A stretch of DNA of 64,000 nt, taken from Asterella californica (Eukaryota; Streptophyta; Marchantiopsida; Marchantiales; Aytoniaceae). The translations under genes and the position numbers were made by a program. Positions 35,158 through 45,800 of the stretch are shown here, piece by piece. Every line of letters begins with the position of its first letter. The first letter of the stretch is position 1. Under the pieces are notes generated by a model. That model saw only the letters and a program-made list of their open reading frames with translations, was not told the DNA's origin and ran no database searches. The stretch is taken from NCBI GenBank assembly GCA_036924285.1, contig JAYKYS010000005.1, positions 6,200,001 through 6,264,000 on the forward strand. The letters run 5' to 3'.

Positions 35158-35191
35158 CGTACACCGATGCCTCAAGAGGCATCGGTGTACG
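35158..35191. repeat. Perfect 16-base palindrome with AA centre
   Basis: CGTACACCGATGCCTC is followed by AA and its exact reverse complement, so the sequence can form a 16-pair hairpin with almost no loop, or a cruciform. It lies about 1.2 kb downstream of the phosphatase stop codon. Perfect arms suggest either recent origin or selection. Confidence 0.95.
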
Positions 35192-36141
35192 ATCTGGCGT
35201 CTAGTCGATAGTGGAAGGACCGTGGGGAGGACGATCGCAGCTTGCGCGGTATCGCACTGTATGTGTCTGGAGTTGATCTCGAATCTTCAAGACGATTCTT
35301 GAGCCTGTATGTGAGGCAATGGAGATGGAAGGGAGCTAGCCGTGTGTAAGTTGGGCGCAGGCGAGAGACTATCCTAATCTTTTTCTAGAGCATTTTTTAG
35401 GGTTCAGCTGTCAAATTGTGGATCTGCCGAGAGCCATTGAAGGTTGAAATAGTATGATTGTTTGGTTGGATCTGAACTGCTTTTGTAGCATCATGTGCAG
35501 AAGTAAGTACCAAATTTTGGATCTTGAATCTTGGTGCTCCTGACTCATACGTATCCGAAGCCTAGGGACACGTATGCTTCTGGGGTCGAAAAACTTTCCG
35601 TCAGTTTCCAGATGAAGGTACAGTCGATAATTGTGTTTACAATATGGAAAAGACTCCGGATAAAGTGCACTGACCTCTTGAATGGATGCAAAAGATTGCG
35701 CTTGGTATATATTCAGCGCATCCTTCCATGATTCTCGTTGTTTCATGTTACCACTTTGAACTCGACTCGAGTGAAATACACGAAGTAAACAGGAAGAGAA
35801 CGCGGAACGCCCTCAGCACAAACAGGCTTTCCACGCACTCTGAGGGGGTAAGAGCAGACCACCACTTTCTTGATTTTCTACCATCACGTCTCTGATGACA
35901 CGCAAAGGATGAGTAAATCAGAAGACACTGCGCAGTGATAAAGATCGGTCAGAATCGAAGGTACCCGCCCCAGGTGATATACGAGGTGAGTATCCTACTC
36001 ATAGCTCAATCCGCTCACTTGCCATGAGCGATAATATTAACATGTCAGCGCAGGAGTTATGACAAGGTAGAAGGTTTCCTGCATGTATATAAAGCTACAG
36101 CTCTGTTTTGTGCTGGAAAAGTGGTCCAACGTTTTTTACAT
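35192..36141. other. Intergenic sequence, no gene recognised
   Basis: No domain, repeat or splice pattern was recognised here. Confidence 0.4.
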
Positions 36142-36380
36142 GGCTTCTTTGCATCTACCTGGTTGGTCTGCTTGTTGAGCTGTTTGCCTATTTAGCTGTC
36201 CTTTTGTTCCTTGCCATTCTACCAGGTAGAATGGCATCTTTCTTGGCTGAGCTGTCATTCTATATGGCTTGTTTGCATCTACCTGGTTGGTCTGCATGCT
36301 GAGCTGTATGGTTATTGAGCTCTGCTTGTTCATTTGGCTGAGATGTCATTCTATTTACCTTGTTGCATCTTACTTGTTTA
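36142..36380. repeat. 124-base minisatellite with an internal palindrome
   Basis: Units starting GGCTTCTTTGCATCTACC (36,142) and GGCTTGTTTGCATCTACC (36,266) share GGTTGGTCTGC and GAGCTGT, and a third partial unit begins with TTGGCTGAGATGTCATTC near 36,337. Within the first unit, TGCCATTCTACC at 36,212-36,223 pairs perfectly with GGTAGAATGGCA at 36,225-36,236 around a single A. Confidence 0.8.
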
Positions 36381-37284
36381 GGCTGTTTGCTCAAATTACA
36401 TTTTGTATTTTACATTAATTTTTTTATGAATTGTTAATTTATCTGATAAGCATTTACGCATAACCCTACACCAAATAATTTGTCAGTGAATTGAACTGTG
36501 GGTACAAAAAGAAGAATCTCTCTGAAACTTAATACATAAAAGTTCAGTGTAATAGTTTAGGACCGGGACAAACCCGGTACAGCAGACCAGTATAAGCGGT
36601 AAGAGTTCTTATAGGACCGTCTCTTGCAAGGACTGTAATGATTATTGAATAATACTGAATAATATTTATTTAGTTTATGTAATAAAAATCAAGTTCTAAG
36701 ATGGATCATCAGAGTTATATCTGGAAATTTCCAGTATAACTATGTATATCATTAATTAGTATTTAGAAAAATAAAACTTCATTAGAACACCCATCAAAAT
36801 CACTTCTCCAAGCTTACACAATTCATTTAGTACATGGTTCTTCTCACACCGAAGGATGTTACTCAAGCGATGATTAAATATTTGCTTATGTAGATGAGAA
36901 GAAATCTTACTACTTGTACTTATTCTTAATCTGGACAAAATATACATCCAAAGCAGAAGTTTGAGAAAAAGCGAAAGAGGACAAGCATATCTTTCGCGAG
37001 CCAAAATACAAGTGGTGGATAGGGAAACAGCTGTGGGCGGGCGTTGGGGGTTGGTTTATAAATTCCTCAACTACTCCTTTTTTCTTACGATTGGTTATTT
37101 TTGTACCACCACAAAATTTTTCTACCCTATGTGCTGGATCTACTCCTGAGAACTTTTGCTCACTTATTGTTATCAGAAAAAAATATATATACTAAAATGT
37201 ATATATATACTAAGTAGATATAAAAAACTAAAATATTTTATAAAAGTTATTTGTTAATCTATGCTTGGAATACGAAGAGAGCAG

Positions 37285-37490
37285 GAGATAAACCATAAGT
37301 CTTGGCTGGACTGACGCACTTCAGAAGGTACAAAATCTGGAAACTATACTCATTAATACATTCAAATACACAGAGTTTAATATAATACCTAACCCTTCCT
37401 GTGGGAAAGATTAGGTGTTAAATTAAACATCTGTATATTTACCTCCTCCATCAGAAGATGGAGGAGGTGAATATACAAGGATTCAAGTAA
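37285..37490 (+). repeat. Hairpin-family short repeat (copy H6)
   Basis: Blocks in order are AAACCATAAGTCTTGGC, GGTACAAAATCTGGAA, a CCTAACCC...GATTAGG hairpin, a second hairpin (ACCTCCTCCATC / GATGGAGGAGGT) and the end GAATATACAAGG. It has the same architecture as the copies at 24.0 and 51.4 kb. Confidence 0.7.
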
Positions 37491-39865
37491 TCAGTGTAGT
37501 TCTTCATCCTCCTCTGTCCAGTCGTCATGGATTTTCAAAAGAGGTTGTGGAATATCAGATATCAAGTAACTAATCTCACTAGTGGATAATTTTCTGATTC
37601 TTTTTCAATTGCATTCTCAACTGCTGTAGTGTTCACTCTCTAATATAGATTTTTCTGTTCTTTATTGTCTCATATTTTCTAAGATGATAACCTATTATCT
37701 GTGCATTTACCAAATAGTTGCACTTTTTATCTTAGTATTTTTCTTCGTAAAATCTTGATCTCTGTCAAAGAGCTAATAATGATATGTGTATCAACCCTAT
37801 ACGATTTAGAAATCCCGTCTCAGCAGAAGCAATGGAAATATATATCCTTATTTGATGAGATGACCACTTCACTTGATTGGATAAGGTACATTCTAAAAAA
37901 ATATACATTAAATAAAATAAATCAAAATGAATTAAGTGTTAAATATTTAAAAAGGAAAACAATAAAGCATAGAAAAAACCTAGAATTAGTAATATAGGAC
38001 ATTTTGTATTATTTTTCTAATAAATTATATGCATTTTTTATTTTCCTGTTATATATAAATTATATTATATTCAAAAAATATTTTTATTCATACTAATAAT
38101 TAATAGTACCCTCTCTCGCCTAGATTTTCATTTCTGTAAACATTTGGACGAATGATTTAAGTATGATGTTGTAACTCCTGTAACAAATTTTAAGATTGGA
38201 AACTGTTTCTTCTTGGTCATTTTCATGACTTTTTGAAGTTCTCGTGGTCACATCGCATGGCTTTCTCTCAGTCACAGGTCTGACGTGGAGTCTGACATGG
38301 AGATGATATTGTGCGCGATTTGACTAGACGCGTGCAATCCTGAATGACAAGATCGGATCATTCACTGTTTAAGAATGAATCAACATTTTTTATTTGTCTG
38401 AATGATTCCATGTGATGTTCCATCCACATGCTCGGTGGTTCTTTTGTGTATAGGTCTTAACCGAATGATTGAATATCATTCTGAATATCATCAAATTTGA
38501 TTGAATATCATTCAAAATATCATCTAATTTTGATATTTACAAAATTAATTTATATTTTATAATGATCCAAACTTGTCATTCATGGTGATCCAACAAATAT
38601 AAATGACTTCACGTTGGATTCAAGAGATCGCCATGCGGTGTGACCAAAATAACTTCAGAAAATATTGACGTGACAAAAAATAAAAATTAGAGAAGTGTGA
38701 CCAAATAATTATCCATTAAACCCCGTATGCATACAAGTGCTCATGAGCATCTCTTTTCACAGGTCTATTTAAGAGAAGACAAAATTGAAAATTTTAAGAA
38801 CATAAAATTATAAAACAGAAAATTAAATTAAACTCTTCACTAACTTTACAGGTTTTCTCAAGATTCAATCTCAAAACAAACGAATTAATATTGATAAAGA
38901 AATCTTAAAAGGAAGATTTCAAGGTTTCTTTGAACAGAAGAGAATCATTTCCTCCAGCTCAAAGTACACTGCTAGGGAAAAAAATATTCCCTTTCATACT
39001 TTTATACTCTTACCCGGGGTTTAATAACCTTACCCGAAACTTGGTTTACCGTTACCGTTTTCAGTTTTTAAGGGGAGACGCCGGATTAATCTGTACCAGC
39101 AGTCACAGATTTGTAGCCTCTCGACACGACAGGTGGCGGCTACGTGGCGTATGCTGGTGGTAAATTTGGTGATTCTTACCGGGGAGAATGACATATTAGG
39201 ATGTCCAAAGACGTCTGAGACCAGCTCCACCACTACAAGACAAGTCATTGGGATGACGTTTTCTTAGATTCAACCGCTGAAGCTTCACGCTGGTCAAGGA
39301 ATATCCAACTCTGACCGGTTTTGACTGGAATGGAATCGATAGGGATTGGAAGCTGGAGGCGTGGAGAACGAGACATGAGTCGTCGCGCTCCATGAGTTTC
39401 TGTCCAAGAGTTTCGGAAGATTTCCATTTGATTCGAAAGTTCTGTTTGGTCCCCAAATGAAGATCCGTTGAAACATTTGGCTTTTGCTGACAGGCAGAAG
39501 GGTGTGATTCACACGTTCGTTCTTCGTTCTGCCATAAGCTTCTGGTTCTTCGGCTTCTTCCTCCACTTCCCGGCTTGTTATTCTGAGAAACAAATGCTGT
39601 CGATCTGATCTCGCTTGGCTTGCGTCTGGACGATGCTGCGACCGCACCGCGTTGTATTAGTGACTGGAGTGTCGAGGAAGAAGATCATGTGTCGGTGTCC
39701 TTGTGCTAAACTTTGGGAAAGGGAATTTCTTGCCGTTGGGGCTCCTAGATTTCGACTCCAGTTACCTCTCGCTTGGAATTTTATTCGTCGTTCCCGTTGT
39801 TGATTTAAGGTCGAGGCGGTGCTTTCTTTGCTGGTTATACCGTGGGATGTGCCAAGTTAGACGGG
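37491..39865. other. Intergenic sequence and F-box gene promoter
   Basis: The left part is AT-rich with no gene; one open frame of about 98 codons at 37,701-37,997 has no recognisable motif and AT-driven composition. Near 38,470-38,525 ATTGAATATCATT words repeat. From about 39,600 the GC content rises, consistent with the promoter and leader of the F-box gene. No core promoter element can be assigned. Confidence 0.4.
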
Positions 39866-40847
39866 ATGTCGGCAGATCAATTTGCTTTGAGGGACTCAGG
39901 CGGTGGGAGCTCGACTGCGCCCAGTTTTGAGTCCCGCTGGGCGCCGGCTGGAGAAAGCTCTGCGTCACTACCTGTTTGCTCCAGCTCAATCTCGGACGAG
40001 GAGGAGAGAGAAGAATGTGTAGCTTTGCTGCTGCCCCACGAAGTTATCATGAGAGTTTTTTCGCAGCTCGATTACCTTGACCTGATTCATTGCTCCCTCG
40101 CTTGCAAGTATGTGCATCTCTTAACTTCTTCCTTGGTCTCCCGATGTAGAATTGTGCGCCACGGTACGCTAGATCCTAGATTGCACTGGATTATGAGAAC
40201 ATCCATTTTATATCTCGTTGTTGCCTTCTTGTCTGCTCAATTGGCAATGTACCTGACTGAGAAGACCCCCGGAATTACTGTTGCTGCTGTCAACAACACT
40301 TGGAGTTTCATGGCGATAGGGCATCAGCTTCATAGGTCACAACCAATGTGAATCAGTGTTAAGATATAGTCTGTAATGCACAATCCTGCTTGCTTCAGTA
40401 TATTGGTCTAGACATGGTGAATGTGTTATAATCTACATTCAGCATGTTGCCGGTTAGGAACAGGGCTGGCCTGCGTAGAATGTTTTGTTCTTCTTGGCTG
40501 GTTTTTCTTTCCTCCAGTTCCTGTAGGTCGTCGATCTTCTTATCGTCTACAACTTCTCTCGTGAGCAACGTCACGCACAACTTATCACAGAACAGACTTA
40601 TAATGATGAGTCGACGTCTAAGCAGCCGATGATTTTAAGGTCCTGAGATTGGAAAACAGGAAACAAGAAAAATGTGGAACTAACGCCTTGCCTGGTGTGT
40701 AGACAGTGGCATTCAGAATCGAAAGACCTAAGGGAGGGTTGGAGAGAAGAGTATTGGGAAGCATGCAGTGTACGTGGCTTGATCCAGTGGGATACTGACC
40801 CTCCTCGAGCTCGTTATGACGCTTATCTTGCTTGCAGCCCAGACTAA
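39866..40847 (+). CDS. Small F-box protein, two exons
   Basis: Exon 1 is 39,866-40,107 and exon 2 is 40,703-40,847 (387 bases, 128 aa). The first exon alone would stop without completing the F-box, but the donor GCAA/GTATGT and acceptor GTGTAG/ACAGTGG join in frame and restore it. The F-box runs from about residue 53 to 98: LLLPHEVIMRVFSQLDYLDL, then HCSLACK and, after the splice, QWHSESKDLREGWREEYW. F-box proteins bind SKP1 and bring substrates to SCF ubiquitin ligases. The N-terminus (1-50) is Ser-rich with an acidic DEEEREE run. Only about 30 residues follow the F-box and no LRR or kelch repeats are visible, so the substrate is unknown. An upstream GTG-led extension has no ATG. It converges with the starch synthase gene. 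Confidence 0.72.
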
Positions 40848-41066
40848 GGGTTGTGTTGTGAGCTTGGAACACACACAGTAGTCTCTTCTTTGGAGACGAC
40901 CACGGGAAGGCTTCTTTTATTTCCGGGGGTTGTCTGTGTAACATATACTTTGAAAACTGATATTCGCAATTTCGTCTGCAAATATCAATGCTGCTATCCA
41001 AATGTCTCCGGTCGATGAATGTCCCTCCTGTTCAAATCGTTGAAGATAATGTTGAAACACGTAGTT

Positions 41067-41256
41067 ATATATTCGTCCATAAGTACATTGCTACGAAGTT
41101 CGAAGCAAGAATACACCTGCTCATACACATGAGTAACGGTGAAGTACACAGTAAACAGCAAATAGAGGAGAGAATTCGTGCTAACGTTGAACGTCAAATT
41201 GGCGGAAATTTGTAACCAATTGGACAGACCAACGGGTATGTGTAGTACAGCGCACC
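41067..41256. repeat. Diverged copy of starch synthase intron 12 sequence
   Basis: The segment shares ATATATTCGTCCATAAGTA, ACAGTAAACA/ACACTCAAGA-type middle blocks, CAGACCAACGGG and AGTACAGCGCAC, in the same order and spacing, with 43,011-43,195 inside the last intron of the neighbouring gene. It may mark an old partial duplication of the 3' end of the gene, or two copies of a repeat. Confidence 0.75.
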
Positions 41257-42242
41257 TTGTCTTTAGTCCCCTTTCGTACCATGTAAAATTGCAGTGCATG
41301 CAAGAAGATATATGCTTATTATTTTTCTAATGTAAAACAAAAACCTAGGTATAAAGTGCACCAAAAGCGAATAATAAGTATTCAGTGAATAATAGAATGA
41401 AAAACAGAGGGTAGTGTGCATCTGTTCATACGCGATCAGTATACTCTGATGATGCTCTGATAAGCAATCAGCGCAAACGAGTGCCAGGGCCTAACTCGTA
41501 GTTCCTGTTTGAACCCGCTCTTAAGATTATGATTGCCCTGTGACGCGTCAGTTAGGGAATGAACGGACAGTAATACAGGAGCATACTAGGATAGAAATCA
41601 TAAGTTGATCATGATCGAATGATCTTGTAACCTCAAGGACAACAGAAAAGAGAGTAGAGAGTACTCCCTTGATCATACACTATCAGTATCAATCAAAGCA
41701 ATCAACAAGCATAGATCCAGGACCCGGACAGTATTCGATCAGTTCAAAAGTCACTGAAACAGCTGTAGGCGTACAGCCAGATACTACATACATCTAACAC
41801 GCCGAGCATGCTGGTATTTTACACTTCCCTTGCACGCCCCTCCACCTCGTCTTGGATGTTTTCAAACATCTAGCAGACACGGTCGGCCCATAGCTGAGAA
41901 GGAAAGGTGACCAACCGAAGTTGAACAGTTCCAGCTCAACACGGCCTCGTAAATCGAGGGGTTTCTGATCTACTCTGGGTGACCTCCAGTCGTTATGTAG
42001 CGCTAGATTAGTGAGCTCAGTCGTCAGTAGATCAGCGAGTGATATGAATATCTGCATCCTCCCTCTCAAAACAAAGACAACTATTCTCTGTAGCGATGCC
42101 GTAGGACATAATACTGTACCTGCCCATGTTTGCCAAGTAATTTTCGAATTTTCCTACTCCACTGCAATCGAATAAAATACATAACCCCACGATAACATTA
42201 TATGCCATGCAGTTAAGTCGATTATTATTTACAACATTCGCC

Positions 42243-42422
42243 TTACATGGATGCCATGTCCATGCTTGCTGTTTTTAAACTTCGGGAAGGACACCCACTG
42301 CATTTCAGAGACCGCAGTCCTGTGACCTGCGAGGTGACAACTAATCATGCCACTGACTTTTACTTTACCAAGAAAGTCTTACATGGATTTCATATCCGTA
42401 CTTGCTGTCTTGAAGGCTCGGG
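42243..42422. repeat. Direct duplication in the starch synthase 3' flank
   Basis: TTACATGGATGCCATGTCC at 42,243 and TTACATGGATTTCATATCC at 42,379 start two segments of about 44 bases that also share CTTGCTGT and end near TCGGG. Spacing is 136 bases. It lies where the 3' untranslated region is expected. Confidence 0.75.
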
Positions 42423-42869
42423 TTTTGAAAAATCTGGTTGTACTCAAACGTACATTGGCCTGAAGCTAAATGGCATAAACTACTATCTCACTATTCGCGT
42501 GCGTATCCTCGGCAGCTCCATTCTCTAAATCTTTACAGGCATCAGGATTTTATCCTCCACTGGCTTTGGAAAAATTCTCGATGCGTACAATCCGACTAAA
42601 TACAAATACAGGTCTGGTGACAGAGGGACGTGATACACCACTTTTGGAAGGGTTCACAACCACTGCCCCCCGGCGCATGTCTGGTGAAAAAGAATTCGAC
42701 GGATACTCTCGGTGTGGTACTTCGTACCGCTCATTCGGGATCAGTTCAACTAATACCTTGATGGAACTGAAGGCTTCACTTCCCGTTCCCCCTCATTCCA
42801 AATTGCTTTCTACTATGAAATTACAGAACATCGTTCTTTTGAGATTCGAATGCCACAGAATATCATTCA

Positions 42870-45800
42870 TTACGGAGTAGCAACGTTTGCCTTCGCCATG
42901 GGTGCAATTTCATCTCCTTCCTGACCCGGAGATGCTCCCTCCACACCCAGGTTGAGCAGGACCTCTTCCCAGACTCTGGCGGGACCCTGCAAACAGCCAA
43001 TATCAAAGGTATATATTCGTCCATAAGTATAGCAGTTCGAACTATATGCACAAACAGAGATAACACTCAAGAAATGAAGCCCGTGAAGTGCATAAAAAGT
43101 ACCAATAGGGGGAATGTGTGCAAACTCTAATCGTCAAGGTTGGCGAAAACCGAAGGGTCAGACCAACGGGAAGTGAAGTACAGCGCACGTTACCAGAGAT
43201 GTACTCCTTTTGTATGGAATTCCGATATAGATGACATGTACAAAGTGCAGGACGAACTTATGCGAATTGTTTGATTAAACCAAGGTCTAAAGTATATCAT
43301 TACCAAATATTCCAGTAAGTTTGAAGAATGGAAAAATAAGGGAGTAAAGCCTCAGTTCATAAAGCAATCAGTAAACAGGGGTTGATATATCATTACCAAA
43401 TAATCCAGTAAGTTTGAAGAACGGAAAAATAAGAGAGTAAAGCCTCAGTTCATAAAGCAATCAGTAAACAGGGTAATCAACCAGCATATGCGTGACCGCG
43501 CGTACTAATGAAAAAATCTAGAAACAATTTTCAACATCACATATAGATACAAATATATATGGTCAAAGGAGCCTCACCCAACCGAAAGGACGTACACAAT
43601 TAAGAGAGCACTTACCGAGTGTGAAGTACCAACTTAGGAAACATGTAGGGTAAGAAACATATACCAAATAGTTAACAATGCTGAGATCTTCTGTCACTAC
43701 GACAACTACCACACGTACGACTAGAAAGGGATCAACCACCACCAAAAGCAACAGAACCTTGGTACTTCGCTAGTAGAAAGCAGTGTCCTACGGGGTGAAC
43801 TATGTAGCATACCTTCCACGAGAGGTCCTGAGCCATCCCATTTTTTATCATGTTGAGGTACTTGGGTGAACCGTACTCTTCGATCGCCTTTTTAACCGTC
43901 TTGGCCAACACCGCAACATCAGCGGGGTCTACGGCATCACACTGCACCATTTCGCCAATCGTCAGTATATCATGTTAACCAAACTTCAGCTTCCATTTAT
44001 CCGGTAAGAAAACAATGATACTGACAGAACTCAACTCTTCACATCGATGAGCGGAGATTGCTCAATAATACAACCGTGATTTCCCGTTCGAGAAAAAAAT
44101 GTCCGTCAAATTTCATCACGCAACTCCAAAGTGGATCCAGAGATACAAAACAGAGTAACTTACAACGACGTTAAATGAAATTCCTGTGTGATACCCAGTT
44201 TCACCATCTTTCACTGTGTCCACCAATCCACCTGTAGACGCAACTATTGGCGGCTGCAAAAAGGAAAGGCCTGTTAGAGCTAAGCCCGCAATGTGACTTG
44301 GCCAAGTTAGGGACTGAAGACGTCAAATTGCACGGCAGTGGTTTCATCAGAATGGAGGTGAACTTCATGACCACCGACACTCTCTTCTTCCTACACTAAT
44401 ACGGCTTACTGTGTAAGCTCTACCAGCCTGTGGATATATACCAGAGCCGCAGATAAAACAAACGGAGCCTTTTTGGGGAATGAAGTGTTCACTCGTCCTG
44501 TTTCTTAACCTCAAGAATAACCAGAATGAAACACACGGATATTCTCTCCTGCCTACACTAATAACAGATTACTGTGAAACTGCTAACCACACGTTGTTGC
44601 ATATCACGTTTACATGGCAGTGGTTTAACCAGAATGGGTGTGATACTCTCTTCTTCCTACATTAATACCAGCCTTTGGATACATACTGCAGCGCAGATAT
44701 AACAAACGCTACCTTGTTTGGGTAGAAAATGTTCACATGTGATGTTTCTTGACGTTAAGAACAACCAGAATAAAACACACGGATAGATGCGAGGCCTTTT
44801 CGCACTAGTGACTTTCAGACGTACCGTCCCATATCTCATTGCGTGGAGTTGGATAAGTCCACATGGTTCAAATCTACTAGGAACCATAATGAAATCAGCC
44901 CCAGCCGTGATCATGTGCGCCAATGGGACGTTGAATTTCGCTACCGCCCTCATTTTGTCGGGGAACTGAGACTCCAGTGTTTCTAGCTGCGTTTCGAGTA
45001 TCTTCTTCCCTGTGCCCTGAAACAGAACATATTTTCGCAAGAGATTTAAGTTGTTGAAGTTCTTCGGATTTCCCAGAGAATGACCAGAGCCGAATACCAT
45101 GGACAGGATGTACTAACCAGGACAATTAGTTGCACATCTTTTTCTAAGAATTCAGCTGCAGCTTCTGCCAGAATATCTGAGCCCTTCTGCTCCTCAAGTC
45201 TCCCAATAAATCCGATCACGGGTACATCTGGTTTGATTGGCAGACCGACTTCCGCTTGCAGAGCCTCTTTCAGGCTTGGTTTAACGTCCAAAACCTGAAA
45301 TTCGATGAAGCAACGTGACATTTGTCAGCGAAATGGATGTGGATCAGCAACAAAAATTCGGTATTCCACGCCTCATGTTCGACGCAGAATTCCAGCACTC
45401 ACGCAGGCTCTTCAGCCTTTCACATTCATTTATGACAAGACTTTCAAAGTTTGTACAACAGACTCTCTCCATAGTGTTGAATGCTTTTCACTGGAACTAT
45501 ACACAGTCAAATCTTTGAGATACTCAGAGAGAGCTCCAGAGCAAGTAACTCGTGCATGTTCCAGAGAGACGCCAGCAGTCTGGAAATCTACACGTAAACC
45601 GCAGAATCCGAAGTACACACACCACAGTCTACAGATAAATTACAATTTCTGAGAAAGGGTCGAGTGTCAAAGTTATTTACGGCTAACCCTGCAACTTAAG
45701 CGTCGAATAGACAGGAAACACGTTCAGCAAAGGGAACTGAGCCCTGGTAGCAACCATCAAATATGTGAATATCTGGATCAGCTAAGAAACACCAGATCGT

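Larger units (their letters stand above)
40848..42869. other. Convergent intergenic region between F-box and starch synthase
   Basis: This should hold the 3' ends of both transcripts. It also holds a diverged copy of the starch synthase last intron and a 137-base-spaced duplication, listed separately. No other gene was recognised. Confidence 0.45.

Noticed and set aside
37428..37490. Hairpin plus short tail as a Helitron 3' end
   Set aside because: No CTRR follows the hairpin, no TC start was found, and the copies are flanked differently from AT host sites.
37701..37997. 98-codon + strand frame
   Set aside because: AT-rich and Lys/Ile/Asn-rich without a motif; expected by chance in such DNA.
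40990..41215. 75-codon frame downstream of the F-box gene
   Set aside because: It overlaps the copy of the starch synthase intron 12, which is non-coding in the gene.
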